Both the position numbers and the translations under genes were made by a program. Below the pieces are notes generated by a model, which made no database searches, was not told where the DNA came from, and saw only the letters and a program-made list of their open reading frames with translations. A stretch of DNA of 64,000 bases from Lunularia cruciata (lineage: Eukaryota; Streptophyta; Marchantiopsida; Lunulariales; Lunulariaceae): assembly GCA_948567375.1 (NCBI GenBank), contig OX419761.1, positions 994,501-1,058,500 on the forward strand. Direction: 5' to 3'. Below are positions 20,267 to 31,380 of this stretch, piece after piece. Each line of letters starts with the position of its first letter. Positions within the stretch are counted from its first letter, which is position 1.

Positions 20267-21890
20267 TAATGCAAGACCCAAAGACTCAATTTATGAGGTA
20301 AGAAGGTAGTGAAGAACAAGACTTTGGAGATAGAGTCTGGAGGAGAGACAAAGTCTAGAGGAAGGGATTCCAAAGAAGTTGAGCTCACATTATAGAATGA
20401 GGAATTCGGGAGTGATAGTGATGGTGAAGAGGAGGTCCAACAATTGATTAAGGCAAAAGAAGATGAGATGTTCCATGCGGTGATTGATCGTGTGGAGGGA
20501 GGAGATAACCCTTGCTTAGATTTGGCCATAGAAGAGATGGATGAAGAGCCAAAGAAGGAAGACCGGAAGGAAAGAGGAGTCAAGAAGTCAATGACAACTA
20601 AACTTGTAGGTCCGAGCTTAGTCTATAAGGAAGAAGTAAGCTCAAAGGGGATGTCATTGAAGTTACATAGATTGAGACTTTGGGGGAAGGCTCTGGAGGA
20701 AGAAGCAAAGTACAAAGACAAAGCCAAAGACAAAGAAGGCTTTGATGGGGTGAAGTACTTAATGCAAATCGTGAATCCATTGTTGGAGCTGCTAAAGAAG
20801 TAGAAGAAGGTGATCCAACAAGATCATGTAGAGGTGAAGAATGAGTTGTTAGTGGTGAAGTATTTGTTGGAAAAAGTGAAGGGACTGAAGGAGAATGTAA
20901 CACAAAGAGAAGAAGAAGCTTAGGAACTTTGGGTGGATGCAGTCATGAAGAAGAAGACTTTAGAGAACTTGCAAGAATGTTTTGAGAAGTGGGAAAGAGA
21001 GATGCACAATCAAGCCAAAGAGTTGAAAGAGCAGACGGCGTTCCTGGTGAAGATGAAAGAGGAGGTCAGCAAAGTTTGCATTGAAAGCATTCATGTGAAG
21101 GCGATGGTGATTGTGATGGAGCAAGAGTTAGAGAGCTTGAAGAAGAGTGTGGCAAACAAAGATCAAGCATGGCAGAGGGAGTTGGCAATCCAACACCAAG
21201 AGGAGGAAAGATTGCAAAGCTTGGTAAGGAGTGTTGAGGTGCAAAGTACTCAATATGCGGAGGAGAAGAAGATGCTTGCTATTGAATACAAAGACAAGTT
21301 GAAGATGTATAGAGAAAAGTTGAAAGTAGAACAATCTCAAGAGTATGCTTAGGTTTGGTAGAGGAAATTGTTGGAAGACTATAGGCAATGTTGAGCACGG
21401 AGGCTGAAGGACAATTGGAGGAAGCAAGACTGCACAAAATGAAATTGCTTGTGCAAGAAACTCAAAAGAAAAGAGCAAAAGATGTAGATATGAACACTCT
21501 ATTGATTTGTTTGAGAGAACGGGTAGATATGAAGATAAATGAGGTAAGACAATGTAAGTCTCAGGTTAGACTTAGTGAATTCAAAGCTAGAGAGACTTTG
21601 GAGTAGTGTGAAGGAGATAAGAAGTCCAAAGTTGTAGAAGTAGGAGTGCAAGTGTCTTTGGATTAGTTATTTGAGACATTAAAGAAGAGTGGGTCAAGAG
21701 ATTAAGAGTTAGATGGGATACCCACCAATGCAATTATAGTCTGTGGTAAAGAAGTAGTAGAAATAGCCAAGGGATTAGTAGAATTGGATAAATCCAAAGA
21801 AGGAGAAATTCTTGAAGGAGAAATTCTTGAAGGATCATTGGGTTTAGAAGCCAAAGAAGAAGTAGACATTGGATTGGAGTAATAACAGTT
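20267..21890 (+). pseudogene. Coiled-coil ORF family, copy 1
   Basis: Frame pieces 20444-20803, 20933-21352 and 21388-21606 encode a highly charged, Glu/Lys-rich protein with heptad-like spacing over several hundred residues. It begins with an acidic segment containing FHAVIDRVEGGDNPCLDL. The same segment recurs on the minus strand near 25220-25290 (FHEAIDHMEGGDKPCLEL), so this is a repeated gene family and not a chance ORF. TAG and TAA stops break it. I do not recognise the protein. Candidates are the Gag-like or accessory protein of a non-autonomous LTR element, or a host-derived coiled-coil gene captured by one. No RT or integrase lies nearby. Confidence 0.6.
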
Positions 21891-22672
21891 TTGAGATAAG
21901 AGAGGTAGATATGAAGAGGTGCATTGTCATTTTGGATTTGTAGGTTAGTAAAGTTGTTGTAGAATGGTAAAATTATTAGCAACTGTTGATTGATCTACTA
22001 TTTAAAGGAGGCATTCACAATGTTATGTTGTTTAGTGTTCTTAATTTTTGAAGATAGAAAAAGCAAAGTATTGAGTTTAGTGCTCAGTCGGTTGAGCTTA
22101 ATTCTGAGTATCAAATTTGTGTTTATGTTTGTGAGTGAGTAGAGATTTTCAAAGTGCAAGTCAGTGTGTTTGTTGGATGTTGGATTCCACAACCATGATC
22201 TTCATTATTTGTGTTTGATCTTAAGTGAAGTGCAATCAAATCAATGCCTTGACAAATCTAAGTGTTGGTAATGTTGGTGGTATTTTGCATTTGTGAGTGC
22301 ATTGATGAGTTGATTTGAAGCAATTTTGATTGAGGAAGTTGTGCCTTCAGTGAAGAGGTGGAATGCAATTTTGAGATAAAGTTGTTTTGTAGTGAAGTAG
22401 CTATTTTGGGGAGGGATTGAATCATCACAATCAAGATTGTTTGGAAAGATTTGAAAGATTTGTGATTAAGGAGTGTTAATTTGTGATGAGACTGAGAGTG
22501 AGTGCTTGTTACTCTTTTGGATGTGGTTTCTACCTAAGAGATTAAACACACAACCAAGGAGAACTAATTTGGTTATTGTGCTTTGTATTTGGATATTTTT
22601 GACTCATATCTCTACGGTAATGAACTTTACTTACTTGAAGACCACAAAATTAATATTTGTTTGGTTGTCACA
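21385..22672 (+). repeat. Direct repeat R1: coiled-coil 3' part plus LTR-like tail
   Basis: Matches 23000-24277 in direct orientation, from the coiled-coil end (KLLVQET and VDMNTL segments) through a non-coding tail that ends GGTTGTCACA at 22672. The purine-containing stretch AAAGGAGG near 22004 followed by TGTTATGTTG near 22019 could be a polypurine tract and LTR start, giving an LTR-like unit of about 655 bp. Directly after it (22673-22760) comes an inverted piece of the same coiled-coil sequence. Confidence 0.55.
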
Positions 22673-22999
22673 TTCACCTTCCTCTTTTAAGATTCTTGCA
22701 CAATCATCTTCAACTCATGTAGTCTTGCTTCCTCCAGCTTTGTGGTGCCCACATTTTTTGTTTTTTTTCTATTTATTAACATTTGGGAGAAGAAGTAAGC
22801 AAGGAAAGCTGAATTGCAAAAGAAGGAATAGACAAGAGTGTCTTTGGAGGAAATCCAAAGAAGTCGACTTTGGATCCGATGATGGAGGTACTCAAGAGAG
22901 GAGTACAAAGAAAGAAGTCCAAAGAGCATCATCTTTGGATTAGGAAGCAAAGGCCAATATGAAGACTGTCTAACAATCTTGGTACATGGCAAGAAAGTA

Positions 23000-24277
23000 C
23001 ACTTGAAGAAAAAATGGAGGCTGAAGGAAGGTTGGAAGAAGCACACCTACACGAGTTAAAGTTGCTTGTGCAAGAAACTTGGAAGAGGAAAGCCAAAGAT
23101 GTGGATATGAACACTTTACTTTAAGGGAGCGAGTAGATTGGAAGATGTTAGAAGTAGAAGACAATGTCAGTCTCAGATTAGATTTAGTCAAGTCAGAGTT
23201 AGAGAGAATCAAGAGTAGTGTGACAGAGGAGAGGAAGTCCGATGTTGCAGAAGTAGGAATTCATGTGTCTTTGGACTTGCTATTTGAGACATTAGAGAAG
23301 AGTGGGTCGGCAGATAAGGAAGTAGATGGATTACCCATGAGCTCAATTGTAGTTCCTAGTGTAGAAGTAGTAGAAGTAGTGAAGGAATTAGTAGAATTAG
23401 ATATACCCAAAGAAGGAGAAGTGATAGGAAGATCATTGGGTTTGGAAGCAAATGACGAGGTAGACACCGGATCGGGGTAGAAACAGATTTGAGATCTGAA
23501 GAGGCAAATATGAAGAGTTGCATTGTCAGTTTGGATCTGGAGGTTAGAAGAGTTGTTATAGAACAATATTTTTGTTAGTAATTGTCATTTGCTTTAGTAT
23601 TTAAAGGTGGCATTTGCAGTATTATGTTGTTCAATATTCATATTTCTAAAGATAAATAAAGTGAAGTATTATTTTCAATGCCCATCGCTTGAGCTTGATT
23701 TCAAGTGTCAACTTTTTGTGTGTGTTTGTGAGTGTGTGGAGAATTTTGAAGTGCAAGTTAGTGTGTTTGTTGGATGTTTGATTCCGCCGCCTTGATCTTC
23801 ATTTTGTGTGTCTGATCTTGAGTGAAGTGCAATTGGAGCAATGCCTTGACGGATCTGAGAGGAATTGTAGTGTTGGTAGTATTCTACATTTTTGAATGTA
23901 GCACAAAGTTGATGTGAAGCAATTTCAATCGAGGAAGTTGTGCCTTCAGTGGAGAGGTGGAACACAATTTTGAGACAAAGTTGCTTCCATAGTGAAGTGC
24001 CATCTTTGGGAGAATTTGAATCATCACAATCAAGATTTGTTTGGACAGAATTTGCTATGTTGTGATTAAGGAGTGTGCATTCGTGACAAGTTGTCAAGAT
24101 TGTGAGCTTGTTGCTCTCTTTTGGGTGTGGTTTCTACCTGAGAGATTAAAGACGCAACCAAGAAGAACTACATTGTGACATTTGACTTAGTATTTAGACA
24201 TTTCTAATTTGTATCTCTGAGAGAACAAACTTTACTTACCTGATTACCGCAAAAGTGATATTTGTCGGGTTGTCACA
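23000..24277 (+). repeat. Direct repeat R2: second coiled-coil 3' part plus LTR-like tail
   Basis: Second copy of R1. Its coding piece 23079-23480 is a Glu/Val/Ser-rich coiled-coil-like frame. The tail is followed to the same end, GGGTTGTCACA at 24277, where an inverted copy of the family starts at once. Divergence from R1 is considerable by eye, including short gaps. Confidence 0.55.
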
Positions 24278-26510
24278 AGCTTCTCTTCAGATTCCATACT
24301 GAGCATCCTTTCAACTCCTTCATGATTGCTACTGCTCCATCCGATTCTACCCTTGGAACTATCTTCTCCTTACTTCTCTTTGCTTCTAACTCATTCTGAT
24401 ACATCATTAATTTGTCTTCAAATTCAGCCTTCAATGCCTCCTTCTCTTGCACATGTTGGACTTATTGACCTTTGACTCCTTGCAATGTCCCATAATATTT
24501 CTTCTTCCCGAGTATGTTCTACCAATTCTCATTGCCAGGCTTGGTCCTTCTCTACCGTGCTTTTCCTCAAACTCTCCAACTCTTGCTCCATCATGGCGGT
24601 GATCACCTTTGAGTGTATGAACTTGACTCATACATCAGTGACTTCTCATTTCATGGTCTTGACCAATGCCTTCTGCTCCTTCAATTCTTTGCTACACTTC
24701 TCAAAACTCTCATGCAAGGCATATGAGCTTTTCTTCCAAAAAATTGCTTCAGTCCAAAGTTCTTTGGCTTCCTTCTCCCTTTGGGTTAGCTTAGTCCTCA
24801 AATGCCAAGGTCTCCTCACTCCACTTATTCCTCTAATTCATCCTTCACTTCCGGATGTTGGCTCCTTAGATCTACTCTATTTTGCTGCAAAAGCACCAAC
24901 AAAGGATAGACAATCTTAAATAGGTACTTGACTCTATGAGCTCTTCCTTCCTTGTCCAATCTGCCTTATTGCTAGCAGGCATCTCTTCAACTGGTGCCTT
25001 ACCTTGAAGACACAATCTTTGTATCTTCAACGTCTCATCCTCCGAGCTCTCTTCTTCATTCTCAACTTTGCTTGGTCCAACAACCACCACGTGAGCACTT
25101 CTCTTTGTTCTTGCTGCCCTTGGAAAGACCAAGGCACCCTCTCCTACACTGCCATCTTCTAGCTTGTCTACTAGCAACTCCAAGCACGGCTTATCTCCTC
25201 CTTCCATGTGGTCAATTGCCTCATGGAACTCACGTTCTTCTTCTCCAGCAATACCTTCTCTCGATTGCTGAACTTTGGCTTCTCCCTCTCTACCATTGCT
25301 TGACTCTTTGCTCCACAATGTAAACTCTTCTTTGGCTCCCAAGGCTTCATCCTTCAACTTTGTTTCTCTTGCCAATTCTTCCTCTAAAGTTGATTCCTTC
25401 ACTTGCACCGATGTGGGCTTTAGATTGAGCCTTTGTATTTTGTGAGGCTACACCGGCATGATTTGTCCTTTGGATCTACTTCTATTTCTTGGCAGGGTGA
25501 TATCCACAACCACTATCTTCTCCTTCCCACTCTCTAGGTAGTAGTCATTTCCTTCACAAACCCGCTCAATGTAATATTGTTCATCTACATCTCTTTGCAA
25601 ATTGGGGTGAAAATGGGACACCATCCATCCTCTCTCCTTTGAGCTCAATAGGTTCAAGCCAAAGTAGAAGTGGGCTGCAAAGGGTAAAAACTAGTGGGAT
25701 GGCATATCTATCCTCCATCTGGTGATCATTTGCTCCACTTGTTGGTGCAAACACTTTGCCTAGTCCACCTCTTCTTCTGCAAACATATGATGGAAGAACA
25801 CTACTTGTTGCATTGTTACATAAGTGGTTTGCTCTAGCTTGAACATAGCCATCATCATGCTCACAATCCCTCTTTGTATTGGATTCTTGTAACTATCCAC
25901 CTTGTACCCATTCTTGGTGCAAGGTCTACTAAAAGAGTTCCTCACCTTGGTAGTTTCTTCCAAAGCATCACACTTTTGATAGAAGGTGACACCGCCTACC
26001 TCTCTTGCTTCTCTTCTTAGGAAATCTCCAATCTGACTCTATCCATCAAGCCAAATTTCCTCTCTTCTCCTCATGCTTGGGCCCATCCTTACAAATACTA
26101 GCAGTGATCTCTGCCATGAACCTTGGAAAGCTCAAATTCTAGTTCTAGGTCAAAAATGTGATGCAAAGTTTGGACAAGACTTCAATTTGTGCCCACTACA
26201 TCTAATTGGTGAATTGCAAGACCCCTCACCGCACTCTACTTAGTTCCTTTTGAGGCCATCATATGCTTCCTCACTCTCTACTTATGAAGATCAAACCCGA
26301 GACTCTAACCCAATCTTCTTGTGTATTTGGAATTTGCATTCCTTTGGATTGACTTTGAAGGCACAAAATACCTTCTAGACATTGCAATGCTTCCTCAACA
26401 AAATCTCAATTTATAGTCCTTTGCTGATTGGTCATTCTTCAGTCATTTCTTTGTTTACCCACCAATTTTGTGAGTTGGTTTCTTATCACTTTCAAGATCA
26501 TCTTGGTCCC
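24278..26510 (-). pseudogene. Coiled-coil ORF family, copy 2 (inverted)
   Basis: Minus strand, running leftward. An N-terminal region (25963 to about 25450) includes MMMAMFKLEQTTYVTMQQVVF and HFHPNLQRDVDEQYYIE. An acidic coiled-coil region follows (25408-24872), with VKESTLEEELARETKLKDEA and EFHEAIDHMEGGDKPCLEL. It continues as a broken coiled coil to 24278, where the tail of R2 cuts it. This copy shows that the coiled coil is preceded by a globular domain of about 180 residues, which I do not recognise. Many stops are present. Confidence 0.58.
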
Positions 26511-27990
26511 AAGGTAGTCACTTTCTTCCTATAAACTTTCTTGATTGGCAAAACCCAAGGAAAAGTTGTTACAGGTTCTTTGGATCAAGTTGCACATGCC
26601 AATGTGAAGTACTCTATATTTGGCTTCACACTTTTGTTTGTCTGACCCGAGTCCTTCTAAATTTGACCCAAGGTTGACTTTGGGTTTACACCAAAACACA
26701 CAATTCTTCATGTTTCTTCCCCATTTAGCCCTTCTTTGGCTTTACCAATGCACTTCTCCCTTAAAACTAAAAAAAAACTAAAAAATTGAAGGTACCATAA
26801 CTGCTATAACTTGGGTTCTCCATCACTTCCATTGCTTGATTCCTCACTCTACAATGTGAGTTTTGCTTCTTCTTCTTCTGTTGAGTCCTCTAACTTATAC
26901 TTGGCTTCTTCTTTTGATACTTCTCCCAATGTCTAGTCTCTTAAGACAACCTTGTGCCTTGGCTCCAACCTTCTTAACTTCCATGCTTGTACAAGGAACA
27001 CCATCTCTTCTGGTTGACTCCACTTCTTTGTCTTTGGGATTTTTCCCTCCACTCTCTTTTGGTGTCCTGCCTTGGCAAAGTGGTAGTCGCTACTTCTGAT
27101 TTCACGGATGTATTGCTGTTCTTCTACATCTACTTCTCTTTGCAAGTCTTGGTAAAAGTGTCACACCATCTTTTGTCTCTTGTCCACACTCAATAGGTTT
27201 AGCCTAAGGTAAAACTGTGTTGCAAATGGCACTAGGTAGTGTGACGGTGATCTATCTCTCCAATTCCAAATCATCTACCTTGTTCGTTGGTGAAAGTACT
27301 TTGCCCAATTCATCGGTTCTCCTGCAAACATTTGATGGAAAAATACCACCTAGTGCTTCATTACATGAGTGGTTTGCTCTAGCTTGAAGATTTCCATCAT
27401 CATCTTGACAATAATTTGCCTTACTATGTCTTAATAGTTATCCACTTTGTATTTGTTCTTTGTACACGGAGCACTAAAGGAATTTTGGACTTCTATAGTT
27501 TCTTTTGTAGACTCTTCCTTCTTGTGGAATGTAGATCCAGTTTCCTCATCAGCCTCTTTCCCTAGGACTAGTCTCAAATCTTAATTCCCTAAACTTCCCT
27601 TCTTCCTTTGGACCTTCCTCACAATTACTTGTAGTTATTTTTGCCATGAAACCTAGAAAACTCAAGTTCCAATTCTAGGCCAAAAAAGTGATCCAAAGTC
27701 TATTCAAAAATTTGATCCTTGCTATAACATCTAATCTTTGAATTGTAGGATTCTTCACTACAAGTGAGTGACTCTTGTTTCCACGCCTCATTGGCATTGT
27801 GCAATCTCTAACTCTTCATCTCTACAAGTTTCCTTGGACAAGAAATTCTCACTCCCTCAAGATTCTTAAAAATCAAACTCTTAGTCGGCTTTGTAATGGG
27901 CACTCCTTTGGGAAAACTACTTAGTGGCATAGGATACTTGCATGCCATTTTTAAAATCCCTCAATGAAGTCTTAATCTTATAGTTCTTTG
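26511..27990 (-). pseudogene. Coiled-coil family, copy 3, globular region (inverted, tandem to copy 2)
   Basis: The minus-strand stretch from about 27540 to 26860 repeats the globular region of copy 2, for example REVDVEEQQYIREIRSSDYHF near 27100 against RDVDEQYYIERVCEGNDYYLE of copy 2. The ORF 26933-27145 is its longest open piece. The flank at about 26520-26800 (GATTGGCAAAACCCAAGG ... ) is repeated again at 30290-30480. No intact frame survives. Confidence 0.5.
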
Positions 27991-30270
27991 TTGCAAGGTG
28001 CCATGTTGTGGTTTTTGTAGCCCATGAAAAAGTAAATTGGTGTGGTTTATCTCCGTAAAGATGGAGTAGGTTGTATGATGAATCCTACGGTTGAGCTATT
28101 GCCATGTAAGAAATCTATAGACATGTATACTATTGGCCACATGGATTATGATCTTATCTTCTTTGAGGGCTCTTATGTATATAGGCGGTGGAGAGTTGAA
28201 AGGAAGGTGTGTTTTTAGTTGGAGGAGTCTCAAGGAGGAAGACGTTGAGAGTGAGAGTTGTAGTAGAGTGTGGAAGTTGGGCATCAAAGAGAGAAATTGA
28301 GTAGGATATATCCCATGCTCCCAATTTGCCACTCCTAAATCCTTTTCTCATCAAGCTTCTAATTCTACACCGTGATGGCTTATGGGATTGAATGGTGGTG
28401 CATTTTGGTGCGGTATTCATAGAGTTGATGATGGAAAACCCAAATCCTATTGTTCTTTTGGTGATTACTCATGAGCAAGTCTAGGACTTGAAAATCTATG
28501 TGCTCTTGTAATTGGAGAATGACTCAATTTTGCTCATGAACTTCATGTTGGAGTTGTAGGGTCCACTTGTCAAAAAGTGAAGAGGCTAAATGACAAAATT
28601 GCAAGAGATTGGGTTCAAAGGAAAAATTCGGGAGATTTTGGACTATCAAGGGAGTTTGGGGAAGGCATTTGAAGCAAACAGACCAAAATTGGAAATGATA
28701 GTTAATGGGCTATAATTTAGAGACTAGAATTGAGCAATTTGAGTCAATTCTATGGGAGATATGTTTCATTGAATCAAGGGGGTTTAAATCATAACCTAGA
28801 GCACAAAATAGGTGATTCATATAGATTCATGAGACATCTTTATGATCTGTCAATTGGGTTGGTGAGTTGATAGAGTGCTTGTATTGCTAAGCTCAAAGCA
28901 GATCTGGCCAATTAAAGTTAAAGCTTTGGAAAGTGAGGAGTTGGAGATGAGATGTTGATCAGGTTTGAAGATTTGGTCACTCTTGAAGTTGTGATCTAAC
29001 TCACCTTGTGAAAATTACGTATATTGTTGGTAGCTACGGTTTCCACTTCTACACAAATGTTTCATGTGAATTCCTCAAATAGACAATTCAAGGTCTTGGA
29101 TCAAGCATACTTGGGTCTACAGAGCTCACAAGTTAGCCCAACTCAAGAATGGATCTATATTTAGGGTTTGGGATTGGATTTGAGTACTAAAATTTATAAA
29201 GCTTTAGAAACAAACAAACAAGCTACTATAAAATTTTGGTTGATTTTAGGTCCATGGAGAATGAGAGTTGATGCAATAAACTCTACTAAAAATATTATTG
29301 TAAGCTCAATAGAGCATTTCTATCTTTATCATGATTGAGTGTCAATTCTCCTATTTGTGTGTCTATTACTCAAGATTTTAGATTTTTGGAGTGATTTTGA
29401 GGATTAAGTGCACCTCTAATCTAGAAAGCTAGAGAAAGTTACCTGAAACCAAGAGCAAACCCTAAATTAGGATTTCAAAATTAGGGTAAAAGTTACAAAA
29501 AATTAGCCAAGTTTAAGAGCTTTTTTAGGGAGTTTTAATGATCAGATTTTGGCTTTTTTCATATCATTGAAAGTTTTATCTCATAGGCTTTCCATTGAAT
29601 TCTAGAGCACTAAAATACAAGTCACATAGAGAAAGTTATGCACATTTGAGTTATATAGAATTTTCCTCATAGGATTATCCCACTTGGAGTACAAATTGGT
29701 TGAAGGCTGAAGTACATATTAGAGGAAGCTTGGAATATAGGTTGAAATTAGCTTGATGACAAAGCAAGAGTGCTCTAAAGCTCAATTCTGACAAAAATCA
29801 TAGAGGGTTGTTGATGAATTCTTGTAATTGGATCCTCTTTGTGCTTGCATGCATGTTTGTATGCCCAATTGGTTTGGATTGGTGTGCGGGCATTGCGCTT
29901 AGGTTCTTTCCTTCTAGGAGTATTGTGTATTTCTCTTTGTTAATGCTGGAAGTGATGACCAACAAACCAAAAGTGCATGTTATGATGACAAGTTAGGTTG
30001 CACATTCCTACCCTACTCAAGAATGATAGAAGAACAAGAATACCAAAACCTAGAGTGAAGGGTTCTATTGGTTGGGATCTATGCATGCTCAAACTAGTAG
30101 GGATAGGTTTACCACCAACCTTTGATCTATAGGCTCCATAGCTAGGCACCTTATGTGTTTTGAGAGAGAGAAAATCAAAGTACAACAATGGTCATTCCTC
30201 AATCACTCTTCACTTGATAATCACACATTCTGCATGCATTCCTCCTATCACTATCAATTTTATCTCAATC
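27991..30270. other. AT-rich region without a supported gene
   Basis: No ORF here has conserved motifs or codon structure that I trust. A short stretch near 29945-30015 (GTGCATGTTATGATGACAAG) weakly resembles the MT-element leader at about 6555-6625. It may be a solo remnant of a related element. Confidence 0.5.
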
Positions 30271-31380
30271 CCACCTTAGCTATTTTTCTTGCTGGTATGT
30301 TCTTGGTTGGCAAACCCAAAGGAAAGTTGTTACTCTATCTTTGCATTAGGTTAATCCCCTCGAGTCAAAGGTTCACTACTTTAGGTTTCTCCCTTGACAA
30401 GTCCAATCCGAGTTGCTCTTTTCTTGATACAAAGTAAACTACTTTGGGTTTGACCCAAAGGCACAATTCTCCTTCTTTCATAGCCTATTTAGGTTCAATC
30501 CAACTTTGTCTCTACACTTCTTCAAAATATAACAAAAACAAAAAATGTGGGTACCATAATCTCACTCCCACAATCATTGCCTACAAAAGTAGTCCTAAGT
30601 TAAAATGTGTTTATGTGCAAAGATGCATATCAAGACAAAGGTATAGTTCAAGGCCAAAAAGGGTTTCAGGCCAAGCATGTGTCATACACTTCACAAATTT
30701 TTTCCTATTTTCTTTGCTCTAGTAATGATCTTCTTCCCACAATCTATTGCAAGGAACTACCTTTCTCTTTACAAATTTTGATGACCAACTCTACCACTCC
30801 TTGTTATTTGTGATTTTCACCTCCAATGCTTTCATAGCATCTTTAATTTCTTTGAATTGTGTTTGAGTAATTTGTCAACTAATTGCTACAAGTGCTTGTC
30901 CAAGTAGGTCTTCACAATTAATGTATATGTTTGGCATCTAGAATCACAAGCCTTTGATTTCTCCAAGGAAGGCTCCACTACCTCCTTTGCAATCTCTTCT
31001 AGATGGTCTAGTGCCATCTCCATCCTTGCAAGAATGGTAGTCTTCTCTAGATTGAACTAGGGTCAACTTTCCTCCAATTCAACCACAATCTTCCCTCAAA
31101 TGGCTGCCCTATTCTTCTTGCATGTGTTCTCCTGCTTCATATTTATGTGAGTTTCTTGACCTGGACGTCAACTACTTGTAGCTCTTTTTAATGACAAACT
31201 TCCACAACTATTAGTGACACCCTCATCTTCTTTACTTCTCACTCAAGCGCATCAATTTCTTCTACTTGGGCTTTTATCATCTTCAAGCTTAAGTCATTGA
31301 TGTGTTTCTTCCTCCTTCAAGTCAGACATCCTTTGAAACACCATGTGATAAAGTAGGCTCCAATTGGTCAAGATCTCTCA
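30271..31380 (-). pseudogene. Degenerate remnant related to the coiled-coil family
   Basis: The sequence at 30296-30490 resembles 26525-26750, including the TTGGCAAACCCAAAGGAAAGTTGTTAC-type stretch. The minus strand from about 31370 to 30800 reads as Glu/Lys-rich coiled-coil-like fragments with many stops. No intact frame remains. Confidence 0.4.

Noticed and set aside
29940-30020. Solo LTR of an MT-element relative
   Set aside because: Only a short, weak resemblance to the leader near 6555-6625; no termini or target duplication, so not called.
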